A stretch of DNA of 64,000 nucleotides, taken from assembly GCA_011799875.1 (NCBI GenBank), contig CM022303.1, forward strand, positions 545,741,368-545,805,367, read 5' to 3'. A program made the translations under genes and the position numbers. How positions within the stretch are numbered: the first letter of the stretch is position 1; each line of letters begins with the position of its first letter. Shown piece by piece: positions 1 to 10,186 of the stretch. Under the pieces are notes generated by a model. That model saw nothing but the letters and a program-made list of their open reading frames with translations. It was not told the origin of the DNA and ran no database searches. Source of the DNA: Thinopyrum elongatum. Its lineage: Eukaryota; Streptophyta; Magnoliopsida; Poales; Poaceae.

Positions 1-281
1 ACTTTTCGATCTATAAAACAAAAATACCAAAAATATTTACTTTATTGTTTATCTATCTCTATCAGATCTCACTTTTGCAAATAACCGTGAAGGGATTGAC
101 AACCCCTTTATCGCGTTGGGTGCAAGTTGTTTGATTGTTTGTGCAGGTATTCGGTGATTTGTGCGTTGTCTCCTATTGGATTGATACCTTGGTTCTCAAA
201 CTGAGGAAATACTTATCTCTACTTTGCTGCATCACCCTTTCCTCTTCAAGGGAAAAACCAACGCAAGCTCAAGAAGTAGCA
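1..281 (+). repeat. 3' part of the 5' LTR, Sabrina-type copy 1
   Basis: Matches the last ~280 bp of the LTR copy ending at 2544, with only scattered differences (for example GGATTGAC against GGATTAAC). It ends in CA just before the primer binding site. The rest of the LTR lies left of the window. Confidence 0.85.
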
Positions 282-292
282 GGAAGAATTTC

Positions 293-310
293 TGGCGCCG
301 TTGCCGGGGA
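293..310 (+). other. Primer binding site, tRNA-Asp
   Basis: TGGCGCCGTTGCCGGGGA is the complement of the 3' end of plant tRNA-Asp(GTC) including CCA. It lies 11 nt after the LTR end. This primer is typical of Athila-lineage gypsy elements. The same 18-mer occurs at 17318 and 39023 in two other elements of the window. Confidence 0.9.
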
Positions 311-557
311 GATCTACGCCAAGGCAAGACATACCAAGTACCCATCATAAACTCTCATGTCTTGCATTACATTATTCGCCATTTGCCTCTCGTTTTCCTC
401 TCCCCCACTTCTAAAATGATTTTCGAAAAGATTTGCCTTTTTCTTTGCCCCTCTCTTTGCCTTTTCATCGCCTCCCTTCCGTTCGTCTTCTTCGTTCGTT
501 TCGGTTTGCTCATTTTCCTTCTGTGTGCTTGCACGTTTGATCGCTTGTTTCGCTCTT

Positions 558-1373
558 ATGGCTAGTCCTCCCATTATTGTGAGCACTCCTGATAATGAGG
601 TCCTCAATTTTAAACAAAGGGAAGGAGAAAATTTAAAAGATGCTTGGTATAGAATTTGCAATGCTCAAAATAGATCTACTCGAAAGCAATCTACTGCCAT
701 TCTTCTTCGTAATTTTTACGTGGGCGTTACTCCTTGGAATAGATATGTTTTAGATACCATTGCCGGGGGAAATTTCTTGGGGAGCCATACTTTTGATTCT
801 TACAATGCTATGATAGATTTGTTAGGCCCGCCACCTCTTCTGATCAATGGAACTGTTTTAACCTTGGAACATGTGATGCAAAGGCTTGATATTATTGAGA
901 ATAAAATTGCTACCGTTGAGTTGATTGAAAATTTGGATAAAAAGATTCATAATCAAATTACTCAATATGGATCTAAAGTAGGAGCTACTTTAAAGAATCT
1001 TAGAGAAAAGGAACCCATAGTTAATGAAAAGATAGATCAAGATTCTACTAGAATTGGCAAACTAGAGGATATTATTACCAACTTGGGTTCCGCTTTTTCC
1101 TTTGTTAAAACTGTTCAAAATCTTCCTCCTACTAAGATTGCCAAGTTTACTTACGTTCCTAAGAATAAGGGTGAATCTTCTAGTAAGGAAAATGTAGATC
1201 TCAAAACAATAAGTGTTCACCCCAATTTTTTCGATATTATTAAGGAACCAATTACTACAAGTGAATTTCTTGATTTATTGCCTAGGAGTTTGATCATTGA
1301 CAAAACCAAAGAACCTTCTAAGGATTATAAGTGTGTGATTGATGGATTGCATACCAGCGATGCCAATACCTAG
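558..1373 (+). CDS. Truncated Gag-like protein of Sabrina-type copy 1
   Basis: An open frame of 271 codons from ATG 558 (MASPPIIVSTPDNE), chosen as the first ATG in frame after the leader. Residues ~15-90 resemble the second half of an Athila Gag domain: REGE..L.DAWYR, then FYVG, then RYVLDTIAGGNF. Residues ~105-190 are charged and probably helical. There is no CCHC zinc knuckle and no protease, so it is at most a Gag fragment, perhaps a structural helper for trans-mobilisation (inference). The frame has no stops, which is unusual among the old copies here. A conserved hairpin pair starts 17 nt after the stop codon. Confidence 0.7.
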   Translation: MASPPIIVSTPDNEVLNFKQREGENLKDAWYRICNAQNRSTRKQSTAILLRNFYVGVTPWNRYVLDTIAGGNFLGSHTFDSYNAMIDLLGPPPLLINGTVLTLEHVMQRLDIIENKIATVELIENLDKKIHNQITQYGSKVGATLKNLREKEPIVNEKIDQDSTRIGKLEDIITNLGSAFSFVKTVQNLPPTKIAKFTYVPKNKGESSSKENVDLKTISVHPNFFDIIKEPITTSEFLDLLPRSLIIDKTKEPSKDYKCVIDGLHTSDANT

Positions 1374-1390
1374 ATCTATTCGTGTTTTTA

Positions 1391-1439
1391 TGCCTAGCTA
1401 AGGGCGTTAAACAATAGCGCTTGTTGGGAGGCAACCCAA
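1391..1439 (+). other. Conserved post-stop hairpin pair (copy A)
   Basis: Starts TGCCTAGCTAAGGGC and ends TTGGGAGGCAACCCAA. The first stem is GCCT/GGGC with one G-T wobble; the second is TTGGG/CCCAA with a 6-nt loop. The same block recurs at 7048-7098 and 18945-18994, each time 17-19 nt after the stop codon of the element's ORF. Role unknown. Confidence 0.6.
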
Positions 1440-1688
1440 TTTTATTTTTGTTTTTGCTTTTTTGGTTCTGTTTTGCAATAAATAATTCATCTAGCCTCTG
1501 GTTAGATGTGGTTTTATGTTTTAATTAGTGTTTGTGCCAAGTAAGACCTTTGGGATGGCTTACGGTGATAGTTGATTTGATCTTGCTGAAAAACAGAAAC
1601 TTTTGCGTTCAATCTCAGAATTTTAATAATTCACTAGAGCGTTGAAAAACCCTGAATTGTTTATACGAGATTGATATACAAATTTCCT
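1440..1688 (+). other. Non-coding internal region, Sabrina-type copy 1
   Basis: AT-rich, no ORF. It holds a block also found at 7178-7248 and 19076-19148 (GCCAAGTAAGACCTTTGGGA, then a stretch ending in ACAGAAACTTTTG), so this 3' non-coding part is shared by all three non-autonomous elements. It is cut off near 1689, where the 3' LTR half begins. Confidence 0.6.
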
Positions 1689-2544
1689 CTGAATTCTTTT
1701 ATGCATGATTTGATATCTTTGTAATTCTCTTTGAACTATCAGTTTGGTTTGGCCAACTAGATTGGTTTTTCTTGCAATGGGAGAAGTGCTTAGCTTTGGG
1801 TTCAATCTTGCGGTGTCCTTTCCCAGTGACAGTAGGGGCAGCAAGGCACGTATTGTATTGTTGCCATCGAGGATAAAAAGATGGGGTTTTCATCATATTG
1901 CTTGAGTTAATTCCTCTACATCATGTCATCTTACTTAATGCATTACTCCATTCTTTATGAACTTAATACTCTAGATGCATGCTGGATAGCGGTCGATGTG
2001 TGGAGTAATAGTAGTAGATGCAGAATCGTTTTGGTCTACTTGACACGGACGTGATGCCTATATTCATGATCATTGCCTTAGATATCGTCATAACTTTGCG
2101 CTTTTCTATCAATTGCTCGGCAGTAATTTGTTCACCCACCGTATTATTTTCTATCTTGAGAGAAGCCTCTAGTGAAACCTATGGCCCCCGGGTCTATTTT
2201 CCATCATATAATCTTCTACTTTTCATCATACAAGTTTCCGATCTACTATTTTACAATCTTTTACTTTACGATCTATAAAACAAAAATACCAAAAATATTT
2301 ACTTTATCGTTTATCTATCTCTATCAGATCTCACTTTTGCAAATAACCGTGAAGGGATTAACAACCCCTTTATCGCGTTGGGTGCAAGTTGTTTGATTGT
2401 TTGTGCAGGTATTCGGTTATTTGTGCGTTGTCTCCTACTGGATTGATACCTTGGTTCTCAAACTGAGGGAAATACTTATCTCTACTTTGCTGCATCACCC
2501 TTTCCTCTTCAAGGAAAAAACCAACGCAAGCTCAAGAAGTAGCA
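1689..2544 (+). repeat. 3' LTR of Sabrina-type copy 1, 5' half deleted
   Basis: Matches the LTR interiors at 16453-17306 and 22513-22629 plus 34461-35193, starting at CTCTGAATTCTTTTATGCATG. The first ~700 bp of the LTR and the polypurine tract are missing, so the junction is an internal deletion. It ends in GTAGCA at 2544. Confidence 0.8.
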
Positions 2545-2593
2545 CGCCGCATTGAAACGGGCTGACCGCCCCTTCGCATGGCCTGCCCATTGC

Positions 2594-2601
2594 TATTTAA
2601 G
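2594..2601 (+). promoter_or_regulatory. TATA-like box of the 2672 pseudogene
   Basis: TATTTAAG lies 71 nt upstream of the ATG at 2672, followed by a pyrimidine-rich stretch that looks like a short 5' leader. Positional evidence only. Confidence 0.35.
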
Positions 2602-2671
2602 CCTGGCACCGGCGATGCACATCCACACTTCATTCTCTCCTGCTCTCTGAACCCCTCCAACTCCAGCGGAG

Positions 2672-3790
2672 ATGCCGAAGTCTTGGTTCTCCACGCCGGC
2701 AGGCGAAGGTGGTGGATGCAATAGTTCATCGTCAGGTGGATCTTGGCGGCGCCACCCTCACTCTCCGGGGCCCTCGGCATCCAATGCGTCTCGCTCCTCC
2801 GGCAAGGAGATCTTCATCTCCTCCAGCGACGAGGAAGACCAGAAGCCACAACAACAGCCAGAGCAATGATCGCGCCTCCTCATGGTGGCGGCTATGACGG
2901 ACGAAGAGTCCGTCCATAAGATGTAGATCATGACGAAGAGTTCACTCCGCCTGATGGGCCTGGCCGCACCATCGCTGGCGCGGGTCAAGGAGGACCACCG
3001 TCCCCGTCGAACTACCATCTCAAGCGGGAGCCAGAGTCCCCATTCCGGCGGGTCAAGGAGGAACCCGCCTCCCACTTGCGAAATCGTGGCGGTGTCCTGA
3101 TAGGACACCGTGTCAAGGACAAGCCGGCCTCGCGCCTGTGCAACCGGGGCGTCCAGATCGGACGCCGCGTCAAGGACGAGCCGGCCTATCCCCTGCACAG
3201 TAGGTACGCCCGCATTGATGGGACTGCCTCGCCACAACCACCACCTTGTCAAGGAGGAGCCGCCGCCCGTGATCATGAAGGCATGGAGCCACATCCTCCA
3301 CTACGTCGGAGGCGGCGGTCCTCGAGCTCGAGGGCCGTCATCTCCAAAGAGAAGCGTGCGGTGCGGTAGCATGCGTGGTATGAACAGCCCAACGCCGCCC
3401 GCCGCTCCACATTCACGGAGACCGACGTGGCACTGGAATGGGTCCACAACGACCAAGACCTCGCCGCCGCATGGGCCCTTGACCACTCCTTCAACACTGT
3501 GGAGATGGCCGCCAGGCCGCCGTCTTGACGATGAGCTCGTCAAGATCGGCGAGGAGTGGTCGCTTAGGGACCGCTCCGCCAACACCGCCGGGGCAAGGCC
3601 GCCGCCAGGGCTCCGTCGGTGCCGCCGGCATTGTCAATGGTGGACCTATGCACAACCCATTAGGAGGCGAGGCGACTCCTCAACGAGCGGTAGGCAACAG
3701 CCGGACAAGGCTGCGGCAGCCCTCCGGCGCCCTTTCGCCGCTGGAGGGACCACGATGGCGGCACGGACGTCAACGGCGGTGCAGTAGAAT
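2672..3790 (+). pseudogene. Broken gene of a repetitive grass family, VKEEP repeats
   Basis: The ATG at 2672 opens a Ser/Gly-rich N-terminus (MPKSWFSTPAGEGGG) ending in an acidic stretch, SSSDEEDQK, and a stop at 2867. The similarity then continues in other frames. Three spaced copies of R-V-K-D/E-E/K-P-A-S/Y lie at ~3050-3195. A later block, ~3405-3530, reads TFTETDVALEWVHNDQDLAA and on to an EMAAR motif. At least two frame changes plus stops make it a pseudogene. I recall related predicted proteins in Triticeae but no known function. VKEE fits the SUMO-attachment consensus, which is only a suggestion. The GC content is far higher than in the flanking elements. Confidence 0.5.
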
Positions 3791-4099
3791 CGGGTGGCCA
3801 CTCGTACAAGGTGGTCGTGCCGTATAAGGTTTAGTTTTTTCTTGTTTTTAGTTAAACATTCAAAATATCAACCTTCTATGTAAATTATGCCCGGACTTTT
3901 ATGAAATCCGCGGTGTTTGCATGAGTTTCTCTGATCTGTTGAAATGTAGTTTAAAATATATGCGGGTAGCGTTGGATGACCGACTCCCGCATCAGTGTCC
4001 GCGGAACTAATTTGTTGGTCAGCAGTGAATATGCCCTTAGTGGTTGCTTCCTTCGCATCCTAATTCCCGTTTTATATTCTTTCTAACAACCTCTAGCTA
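3791..4099 (+). other. 3' flank of the pseudogene, no gene seen
   Basis: AT-rich DNA after the last coding trace, like a 3' UTR, with a GC patch near 3960-4010. No ORF or repeat I can name. The LINE relic begins near 4100. Confidence 0.35.
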
Positions 4100-5592
4100 T
4101 TTTTTTCTTTAAAGATAAAGAAATACAGGGTACTATCTCTATATTATGAAGAATTACATATCGCACACTAGTACAAACACACTCACGCGACACCTCGAAA
4201 TATGCTTTCGCTCGCTTTGTAAATAAAGCAACCAACACGTCCATTCAACAGCAAAAAATACAAGTTCAAACCACACCAAAATTTAAGAAGTCTGATGGGG
4301 CAGCATCACAAACATGCCCAACAGAGAGCATAAAAGAAAGATGAAAAAGGACCACCAAGTGGTCGGAAGCGAGGTAAGATGACGTGTTGTAGCACCCAGT
4401 GCGTCCACCATGAGTCCATGCCGATCACAATCCCGCTGTCTAGAGAGCGGGTGCCAATGCTGCAACAATGCAAGAAATTTGTAGAGTTAGAGGCCCACAT
4501 AAGAAATACCTGCTCAATCACCATCTTGTTACGCGTTATCCACAGAGTCCAAGCTAGGGCTGTGAACACAAGCCAGAAGAGGTCTCTCATCCTCCCGGTC
4601 TAGTTGGCAAGGGTTTGCAGGAACCCAGCCAGGTCGAGGGCCTCCAGGTCAGGCCCGAGAGCCTCACGAACAAAGCTCAACATGAATATTGCTGCAGTGC
4701 AGGAGAAGAAGTTGTGTGTCCCTGTCTCATGAACACCACAAAGGGGTCACAACCCGTCACCAAGGTCTTGTCGCTTGAGAAATTACGTCCTAGATGGGAG
4801 GTGATCTTGTAGAAGTTGCCAAAAAAAATCTTGATCTTCAATGGAATGGGCGATTTTAATAGTGGAAATGTCCAGGATAGCGACGACCGTCGGCATAAGG
4901 CATGGTATGCCAAGCAAAATGAGATGAACCCCGAAGGGGTCAGCCGCCAATACAAGATGCCTGGATAACTCGCGAGCACCGTAGGGAGGGCAGCCCACAA
5001 GTTGGCCCACTTAACAGTCTCCACGGGCCCAATTGTCCATCAAAACAAGATGTTCAACTGGCCATTGTGGGCCTCCATTGGATCCATGCAGATAGCAAAC
5101 ACATTGCAGAACTCTATGCACAATGGAGAGCCACCAACCCATGGGTCAAGCCATAAGATAGTCGCCTCCCGTTGTGTATGGATACAAAGAGTCCATTGAG
5201 GATCTCATGTTGATTTGCTAGATGGATTTTCAGAATTCAGACCCTTCACTACACTCATAGGCAAGAAGGGGATAGCCCTGCAAATACTTAGCCTGGACCA
5301 GCTGCAACAATAGACCCCTGTCCCCATGCGGAATTCACTAGTCCCAGTGAAGCATAAGGGCCGCATTCATGCGACGGGACGCAAGAATGCCTATCCCGCC
5401 CAAGTCTTTTGGCATGCGCACAATAACCCACTTGATCATATGGTATTTTTTGGCGGCCATTCATCGCATGCGAGAAGAAACATGAGAGGTCTTTGTCAAA
5501 AGAGCTATGGACCCCATCCGACAAGATATATAACTCCATCATATACGTGGGTAGACTAGATAGGGAGGAGTCAATAAGAATGCTCTTACTCC
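4100..5592 (-). mobile_element. 3' part of a degenerate L1-like LINE
   Basis: On the minus strand the order is: the end of a reverse transcriptase (5592-~5290: LIDSSLSSLPTYMMELY, then GVHSSFDKDLSCFF); a zf-RVT type region (~5024-4830: W.LTPSGF, then PIPLKIKIF); and a C-terminal piece (~4590-4420: AWTLWITRNKMVIEQVF). These are hallmarks of plant L1-type ORF2 downstream of the catalytic core. The frame shifts several times. The 3' end is near 4100, after a TTTACAAAGCGAGCGAAAGC tail motif seen on the minus strand. The 5' side is cut by the LTR head at 5593. Exact 3' end and target duplication not determined. Confidence 0.7.
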
Positions 5593-5757
5593 TGATATGT
5601 CTCAAAGGTATCTATAATTTTTGATTGTTACATGCTATTATAATATCACTTTTATATACTTTTTATAGCAATTTATATTATTTTTATGGACTAACCTATT
5701 AATTTAGTGCCTAGTGCTAGTCCATGTTTTCTGCTTGTTTTTGGTTTTGCAAGAAAT
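5593..5757 (+). repeat. Truncated Sabrina-type LTR head
   Basis: Starts TGATATGTCTC and follows the first ~165 bp of the LTR that begins at 21763. It stops at AAGAAAT, where a second LTR head begins at 5758. Either LTR-B inserted into this LTR, or the two heads are what remains of one element after deletion. Confidence 0.65.
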
Positions 5758-6652
5758 TGATATGTCTCCAATGTATCTATAATTTTTTATTGTTTCATGC
5801 TATTATATTATCACTCTTGTATGCTTTATATGCCATTTTATACTATTTTTATGGAATAAAATATTAATTTAGTGCCGAGTGCCAGTTCCTGTTTTTGCAT
5901 GTTTTTTGTTTCGCAGAAAAAACATACCTACCGAAGTCCAAACACGATGAGACCAGAGAACACACGAGGGGGCCACAAGCCCTGGTGGCGTGCCCAGGGG
6001 GTAGGTGCGCCGGGTGAGCTTGTGTGCACCTGGTGCTCAGTTTTCCCTAATCTCTCGACTATAAATTTCTTAATATTCCAAAACCCTCCGAGCAAGACCT
6101 GAAACAATTCTTCCGTCGCCACAAGCCTCTGTTCCGCCATGATCCCATCTGGAGCCCTTTGCCAGTACTCTGTCGGAGAGGGAAACCATTGGGGAGGCCA
6201 TATTCATCAACCTTCCTACCTCCATGATGATGTTTGAGTAGTTACTACAGGACCTATGGGTCATAGGAGTATCTACATGGCTTTCTGTCTCTCTTTGGAT
6301 CTTCAACACAACGATCTCCTCTGAGATCAATCTTATGTAATCTTTTGCGATGTGTTTGTTGGGATCGGGCGAATTTTGGGTTTATGATCAGATTATCCAT
6401 TGATCTATTTTGAGTTCTTGAGCCTTCATTAATGTGTAATTTTTATAGCTTTGTATTTCTCTCTGATTTATTGGTCTACTTTGGCAAAGTTTAACGGATT
6501 TATCTTTAGTGGGAGAGGTGCTTTGTAGTAGGTTCAATCTTGCGGTGATCCTGTCCAATGATAGAAAGGACAATGGCACGCATTTGTATTGTTGTTGGAT
6601 AAAATGACGGGGTTTGGTCATATAGATTGATCTTATTTTGTCTACATTATGT
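5758..6652 (+). repeat. LTR-B, part 1 (Sabrina-type LTR hosting the main nest)
   Basis: Begins TGATATGTCTCCAATG and is collinear with the LTR at 21763 to ~22629 and 34461-35193. It is interrupted at 6652 by the WHAM-type element; the 5 bp TATGT at 6648-6652 are duplicated at 11794-11798. The sequence resumes at 11799 and again at 61532. Confidence 0.8.
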
Positions 6653-6684
6653 TGATACGTCTCCAACGTATCTATAATTTATGA
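6653..6684 (+). repeat. Remnant of the 5' LTR, WHAM-type copy 1
   Basis: 32 bp identical to the start of the 3' LTR at 10187, then an abrupt change to internal sequence. Confidence 0.8.
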
Positions 6685-6720
6685 GAATAAATTTGCTTAT
6701 GTGGAGAGTAAGAAATTTCT

Positions 6721-7029
6721 ATGCTTGCAGATCATGAAAAGAATGATTTATGTGATAGTTATATTGTTGAATTCATTCATGATGCTACTGAAAATTATTA
6801 TGAGAGAGGAATATATGCTTCTACATATTTCAATAATATAAAGTTTCCTCTCTTTATGTTGAAAGTTTTAAAGTTGCACTTGTTTTGCCTTCCTATGCTA
6901 GTTGATTCTTGTTCCCATAACTTGTTTGCTCACAAAATCCCTATGCACAGGAAGTGGGTTAGGCTTAAATGTTCTAGTCATGTGCTTCATGATGCTCTCT
7001 TTGTGTTTCAATTCTTATCTTTTATGTGA
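6721..7029 (+). CDS. ORF shared by Sabrina/WHAM-type elements, function unknown
   Basis: 103 codons. The frame is open upstream to 6686, so the ATG at 6721 may be internal and the N-terminus lost in the deletion. The C-terminal part, LFAHKIPMHRKWVRLK then HDALFVFQFLSFM, closely matches the frame at 18640-18925 in Sabrina-type copy 2, as does CDSYIVEF near the N-terminus. I know no domain here. It is hydrophobic and aromatic-rich, but a membrane role is only a guess. The stop codon is followed after 18 nt by the hairpin pair. Confidence 0.45.
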   Translation: MLADHEKNDLCDSYIVEFIHDATENYYERGIYASTYFNNIKFPLFMLKVLKLHLFCLPMLVDSCSHNLFAHKIPMHRKWVRLKCSSHVLHDALFVFQFLSFM

Positions 7030-7047
7030 GCATCATTGAAATTATCA

Positions 7048-7098
7048 TGCCTAGCTAAAAAGGCATTAAAGAAAAGCGCTTGTTGGGAGACAACCCAA
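7048..7098 (+). other. Conserved post-stop hairpin pair (copy B)
   Basis: TGCCTAGCTAAAAAGGC gives stem GCCT/AGGC, and TTGGGAGACAACCCAA gives stem TTGGG/CCCAA. It starts 18 nt after the stop at 7027-7029. Against copy A, the fourth pair changes from T-G to T-A, which keeps the pairing. Confidence 0.6.
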
Positions 7099-7719
7099 CA
7101 TTTACCCCTACTGTTTCTATATGTTCACATGATTAGGATACTGTAGTAATCATGTTTTATAGCTTTTGTTTCAATAAAGTGCCAAGTAAAGCCTTTGGGA
7201 TAGTGTGGATGATAGTTGACTTGATTCTGTCCAAAAACAGAAACTTTTGTGCCAAGTAACAGAATTGTTAACAATCACTGGAGCGTCAAAAATTCTGAAT
7301 TTTTTACGGATCATTGATTTACAAATTTTCTGTGTTGTCTTAATTTTACAGAATTTTTGGAGTTACATAAGTATAACCTGAATTCAGATCTTTATGTACT
7401 GTTTTGTTTTTGATAGATTTTGTTTGCAATGCATAGTTTGCTTGTTTTATGGTTTCTATGGCTTATATTGCTTAATATAAATTGTGGAAATTGTAGAGTA
7501 CAGTAGGAATTATGTGGAAACATTTGTGAATATTATCTTGACAGTACCAAAGTGAATGATTTGTCTTTATCATACTAACCCATCTCACGAAGTTCCGTTA
7601 AGTTTTGTGTGATTGAAGTTTTCAAGTTTTGGGTGAGATATCGATATGACGAGAATAAGGAGTGACAAGACCCTGCCCAAGGCACCCCAAGGTAATATTC
7701 AAGGAATATCCAAGCAACT

Positions 7720-7749
7720 AAGCTTGGGGATGCCCCGGAAGGCATCCCC
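7720..7749 (+). repeat. Internal PPT-like motif with perfect hairpin
   Basis: AAGCTTGGGGATGC (7720-7733) equals the PPT at 10173-10186. It runs into a perfect 9-bp inverted repeat, GGGGATGCC/GGCATCCCC (7726-7734 and 7741-7749), with a 6-nt loop. Confidence 0.75.
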
Positions 7750-8377
7750 TCTTTCGTCTCCAACATTATCGGTAACTTTACTTGGAGCTATATTTTCATT
7801 TGTCACACGATATGAGTTTTACTTGGAGCATCATTTTATTTTGTTTGGATTTTCTTTCTGTTAATTAGATAATTTTTTCATCTTTAAAATATCAAGTATA
7901 GCCTTTGCCATGCTTATTTTGCAAGTCTATGTGTTGCTGTTTGAAAACAGAAAGTTGCACGCTATTGCGTGAATTCTTGAGAAAATTTACAATGTGATAA
8001 AATGTTGAATTTTTTTGTAAAATAAGCTATGATAAATTTTATACAGTGTTATATATTTTCAGAATTTTTGGAGTTAGGAAAGTTTGAATAAAATTGCATT
8101 CTTTACAGACTATACTGTGTAGATCGATTGCTGTTATGTTTGCATTGTTTGCTTGTTTAATGATTCTATTTGAGGATAGGAGTATTAAATATGCAGAGGC
8201 ATTTATTATGCAATGTTAAATAATAATTTTAGTGATTTGTTACAGTAGAGAACGATAAGGTGTTGCATTGATTTATACTAAGTTATCTCACGAGTTCTTG
8301 TTGAGTTTTGTGTGGATGAAGCTTTTAATATTTAGGGAAACTGTGATATAAAAGGAATTAAGGAAACACAAAAGCTC

Positions 8378-8463
8378 AAGCTTGGGGATGCCCAAGGCAT
8401 CCCAAGATAATATTCCAAGAAGTCTCAAGCATCTAAGCTTGGGGATGCCCAGGTAGGCATCCC
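8378..8463 (+). repeat. Two more PPT-like hairpins
   Basis: AAGCTTGGGGATGC at 8378 and 8435. Each is part of an 8-bp perfect inverted repeat GGGATGCC/GGCATCCC (8385-8392 with 8396-8403, loop 3; 8442-8449 with 8456-8463, loop 6). Confidence 0.75.
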
Positions 8464-10172
8464 ACCTTTCTTCATCAAGAATTATCGGTTAGTATCAGTT
8501 GAGCCTAAGTTTTTGCTTCTTCACATGATGTGTGCTATTCTTAAAATATCATTTTATTTTGTTTTGCTTGCTGTTTTAATAAAATACTTAGATCTGGAAT
8601 TTTTTAAATAAGAGAGAGTCCTCACATAGCTACCCATTTACTTAACTACTCATTTGATCTTCGCTTATACCTTTTTGGACTAGTTTGTCGAACACTCTCA
8701 TGCTTCACTTATATTATTTTGAGAGTTGATAATAGTGATGACAATTTGCACAAGCTATGAAATTGGTCCCAAAGTGATGGATGTTCAAGAAGGATATAAT
8801 AAAAACTTTCATGTAGATCATTGGATATGATAAGTTTGATTCCTTGCAATAGTTTTGCGATATGGAGATAATAATATGTGAGTCATGTTCGTGAGTAATT
8901 ATGCTTTAGTAAGAATATTGGTATTAAGGTTTGTGATTCCCAATGCAAGAACGAAAGTCAATAGTTATGCAATGAAATTGCATCCTACTTGTAGTGCATT
9001 ATTCGGTGTTAGTTATGTTTAATGCTCGTTTATGATCGTTTTTGTTTCTTGGTTGGTCGCTTCTCAATCTATTTGCTAGCATTCATTTGTACTAAGCGGG
9101 AATACTGCTTGTGCATCCAAACTCCTTAAACCAAGTTGTGCCAAATGAGTCCACCATACCTACCTATATGCGGTATTTCCGTGCCGTTCCAAGTAAATTT
9201 GTATGTGCCATCTCTAATTTTCAAAATGAATTTCCTTTTTGTGTGCTCGTACCGCTCATGAAGCGGCAGGGGGTGGCCAATATTTTCATTGCTAGATGTG
9301 TTATTCTCAAGATGAGTGTTTATTCACTTGTCATTGCACGAGAGTACGGCGGTAATAGGGATGCCCAGTCCCGAAATGAAAAAGAAATTTAATTTATGTT
9401 GTCAAATAATAAATTCCTTGGAAAGTGTTGTTATGGACGGTACCCGTGGATACGGCTAGCCGTGGAGTGTGAAAGTATGGTGGAAAAAGGAATAAACTTT
9501 ATTTTATGTTTGAGAACCGCCTATGATGTATCTAGCATGGAAAGTGTTGGGAATTACTTGGTCCTTTTCGTTGACGGGAAAAGTATGCCTCCCAAAATAT
9601 TTTTATCTCTCAATTTAAGCTTTGAGCTCTGGCACCTCTACAAATCTCTACTTCCCTCCGCGAAGGGCCTATCTATTTACTTTATGCAATTTTTATTTGA
9701 GTCTCCATCTTCTCTTATAAAGAACCAACTAGGGAGCACTATGAACATACTTGTGCATTGGATGTAGCTAATATTCGAGTGTGTTTCATGAATGGATCAA
9801 CGATTGAGCATGATGGGCTAGGGATAACTTTCTTTAGTGTTGATATTTTGAAAGACATGGTTGCTTGTTGATATGCTTGAGTATTGGTGTCCTCGTGTCA
9901 AATTATAGACTATTGCTTTGAATCATTCAATCCCAAATGTCCATGCTACAAAATAAAGAGTATATGATGAATATGATAGGTAGCATTCCACAACAAAAAT
10001 TCCGTTTTCAATTGCTACTTTACCATGATGAGTTTTATGAGAAAGAGTTGCTCTTATGATGCTAGGAAAAGTGACTGAAATTACCATTGATCAAACTTAT
10101 GCACTTTGCAAGCATTCACACTTCATAAATTATTTCTTTTATCATTTACCTACTCGAGGACGAGTAGGAATT

Positions 10173-10186
10173 AAGCTTGGGGATGC
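10173..10186 (+). other. Polypurine tract, WHAM-type copy 1
   Basis: AAGCTTGGGGATGC directly precedes the 3' LTR. It is expected to prime plus-strand DNA synthesis. The G-rich core is short and the same word recurs inside the element. Confidence 0.7.

Larger units (their letters stand above)
1..2544 (+). mobile_element. Sabrina-type (Athila-like) LTR retrotransposon, copy 1, partial
   Basis: The order is LTR end, tRNA-Asp primer binding site, one gag-derived ORF, a short non-coding stretch, then the 3' half of the same LTR. Bases 1-281 and 2269-2544 are near-identical, both ending in AAGCTCAAGAAGTAGCA. The window starts inside the 5' LTR. Protease, reverse transcriptase and integrase are absent, and a deletion near 1689 joins the internal region directly to the middle of the 3' LTR, so the copy could not move by itself. 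The PBS and the LTR style place it in the Athila-like branch of Ty3/gypsy; the Sabrina name is from memory. Confidence 0.85.
7099..10172 (+). other. Non-coding internal region, WHAM-type copy 1
   Basis: About 3 kb, AT-rich, with only short chance ORFs. It contains the conserved block near 7178-7248, three PPT-like motifs (7720, 8378, 8435) and the CTACTCGAGGACGAG motif just before the true PPT. The same organisation occurs in Sabrina-type copy 2 (18995-21747). Confidence 0.65.

Noticed and set aside
293..310. tRNA gene at the tRNA-Asp-like 18-mers (293, 17318, 39023)
   Set aside because: Only the 18-nt primer complement is present, each just after an LTR; no tRNA cloverleaf surrounds it. No tRNA or rRNA gene was seen in the window.
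9111..9767. Two adjacent ORFs in the WHAM-type interior
   Set aside because: No similarity to a known domain, no counterpart ORF in the matching region of Sabrina-type copy 2, and ordinary length for AT-rich non-coding DNA.
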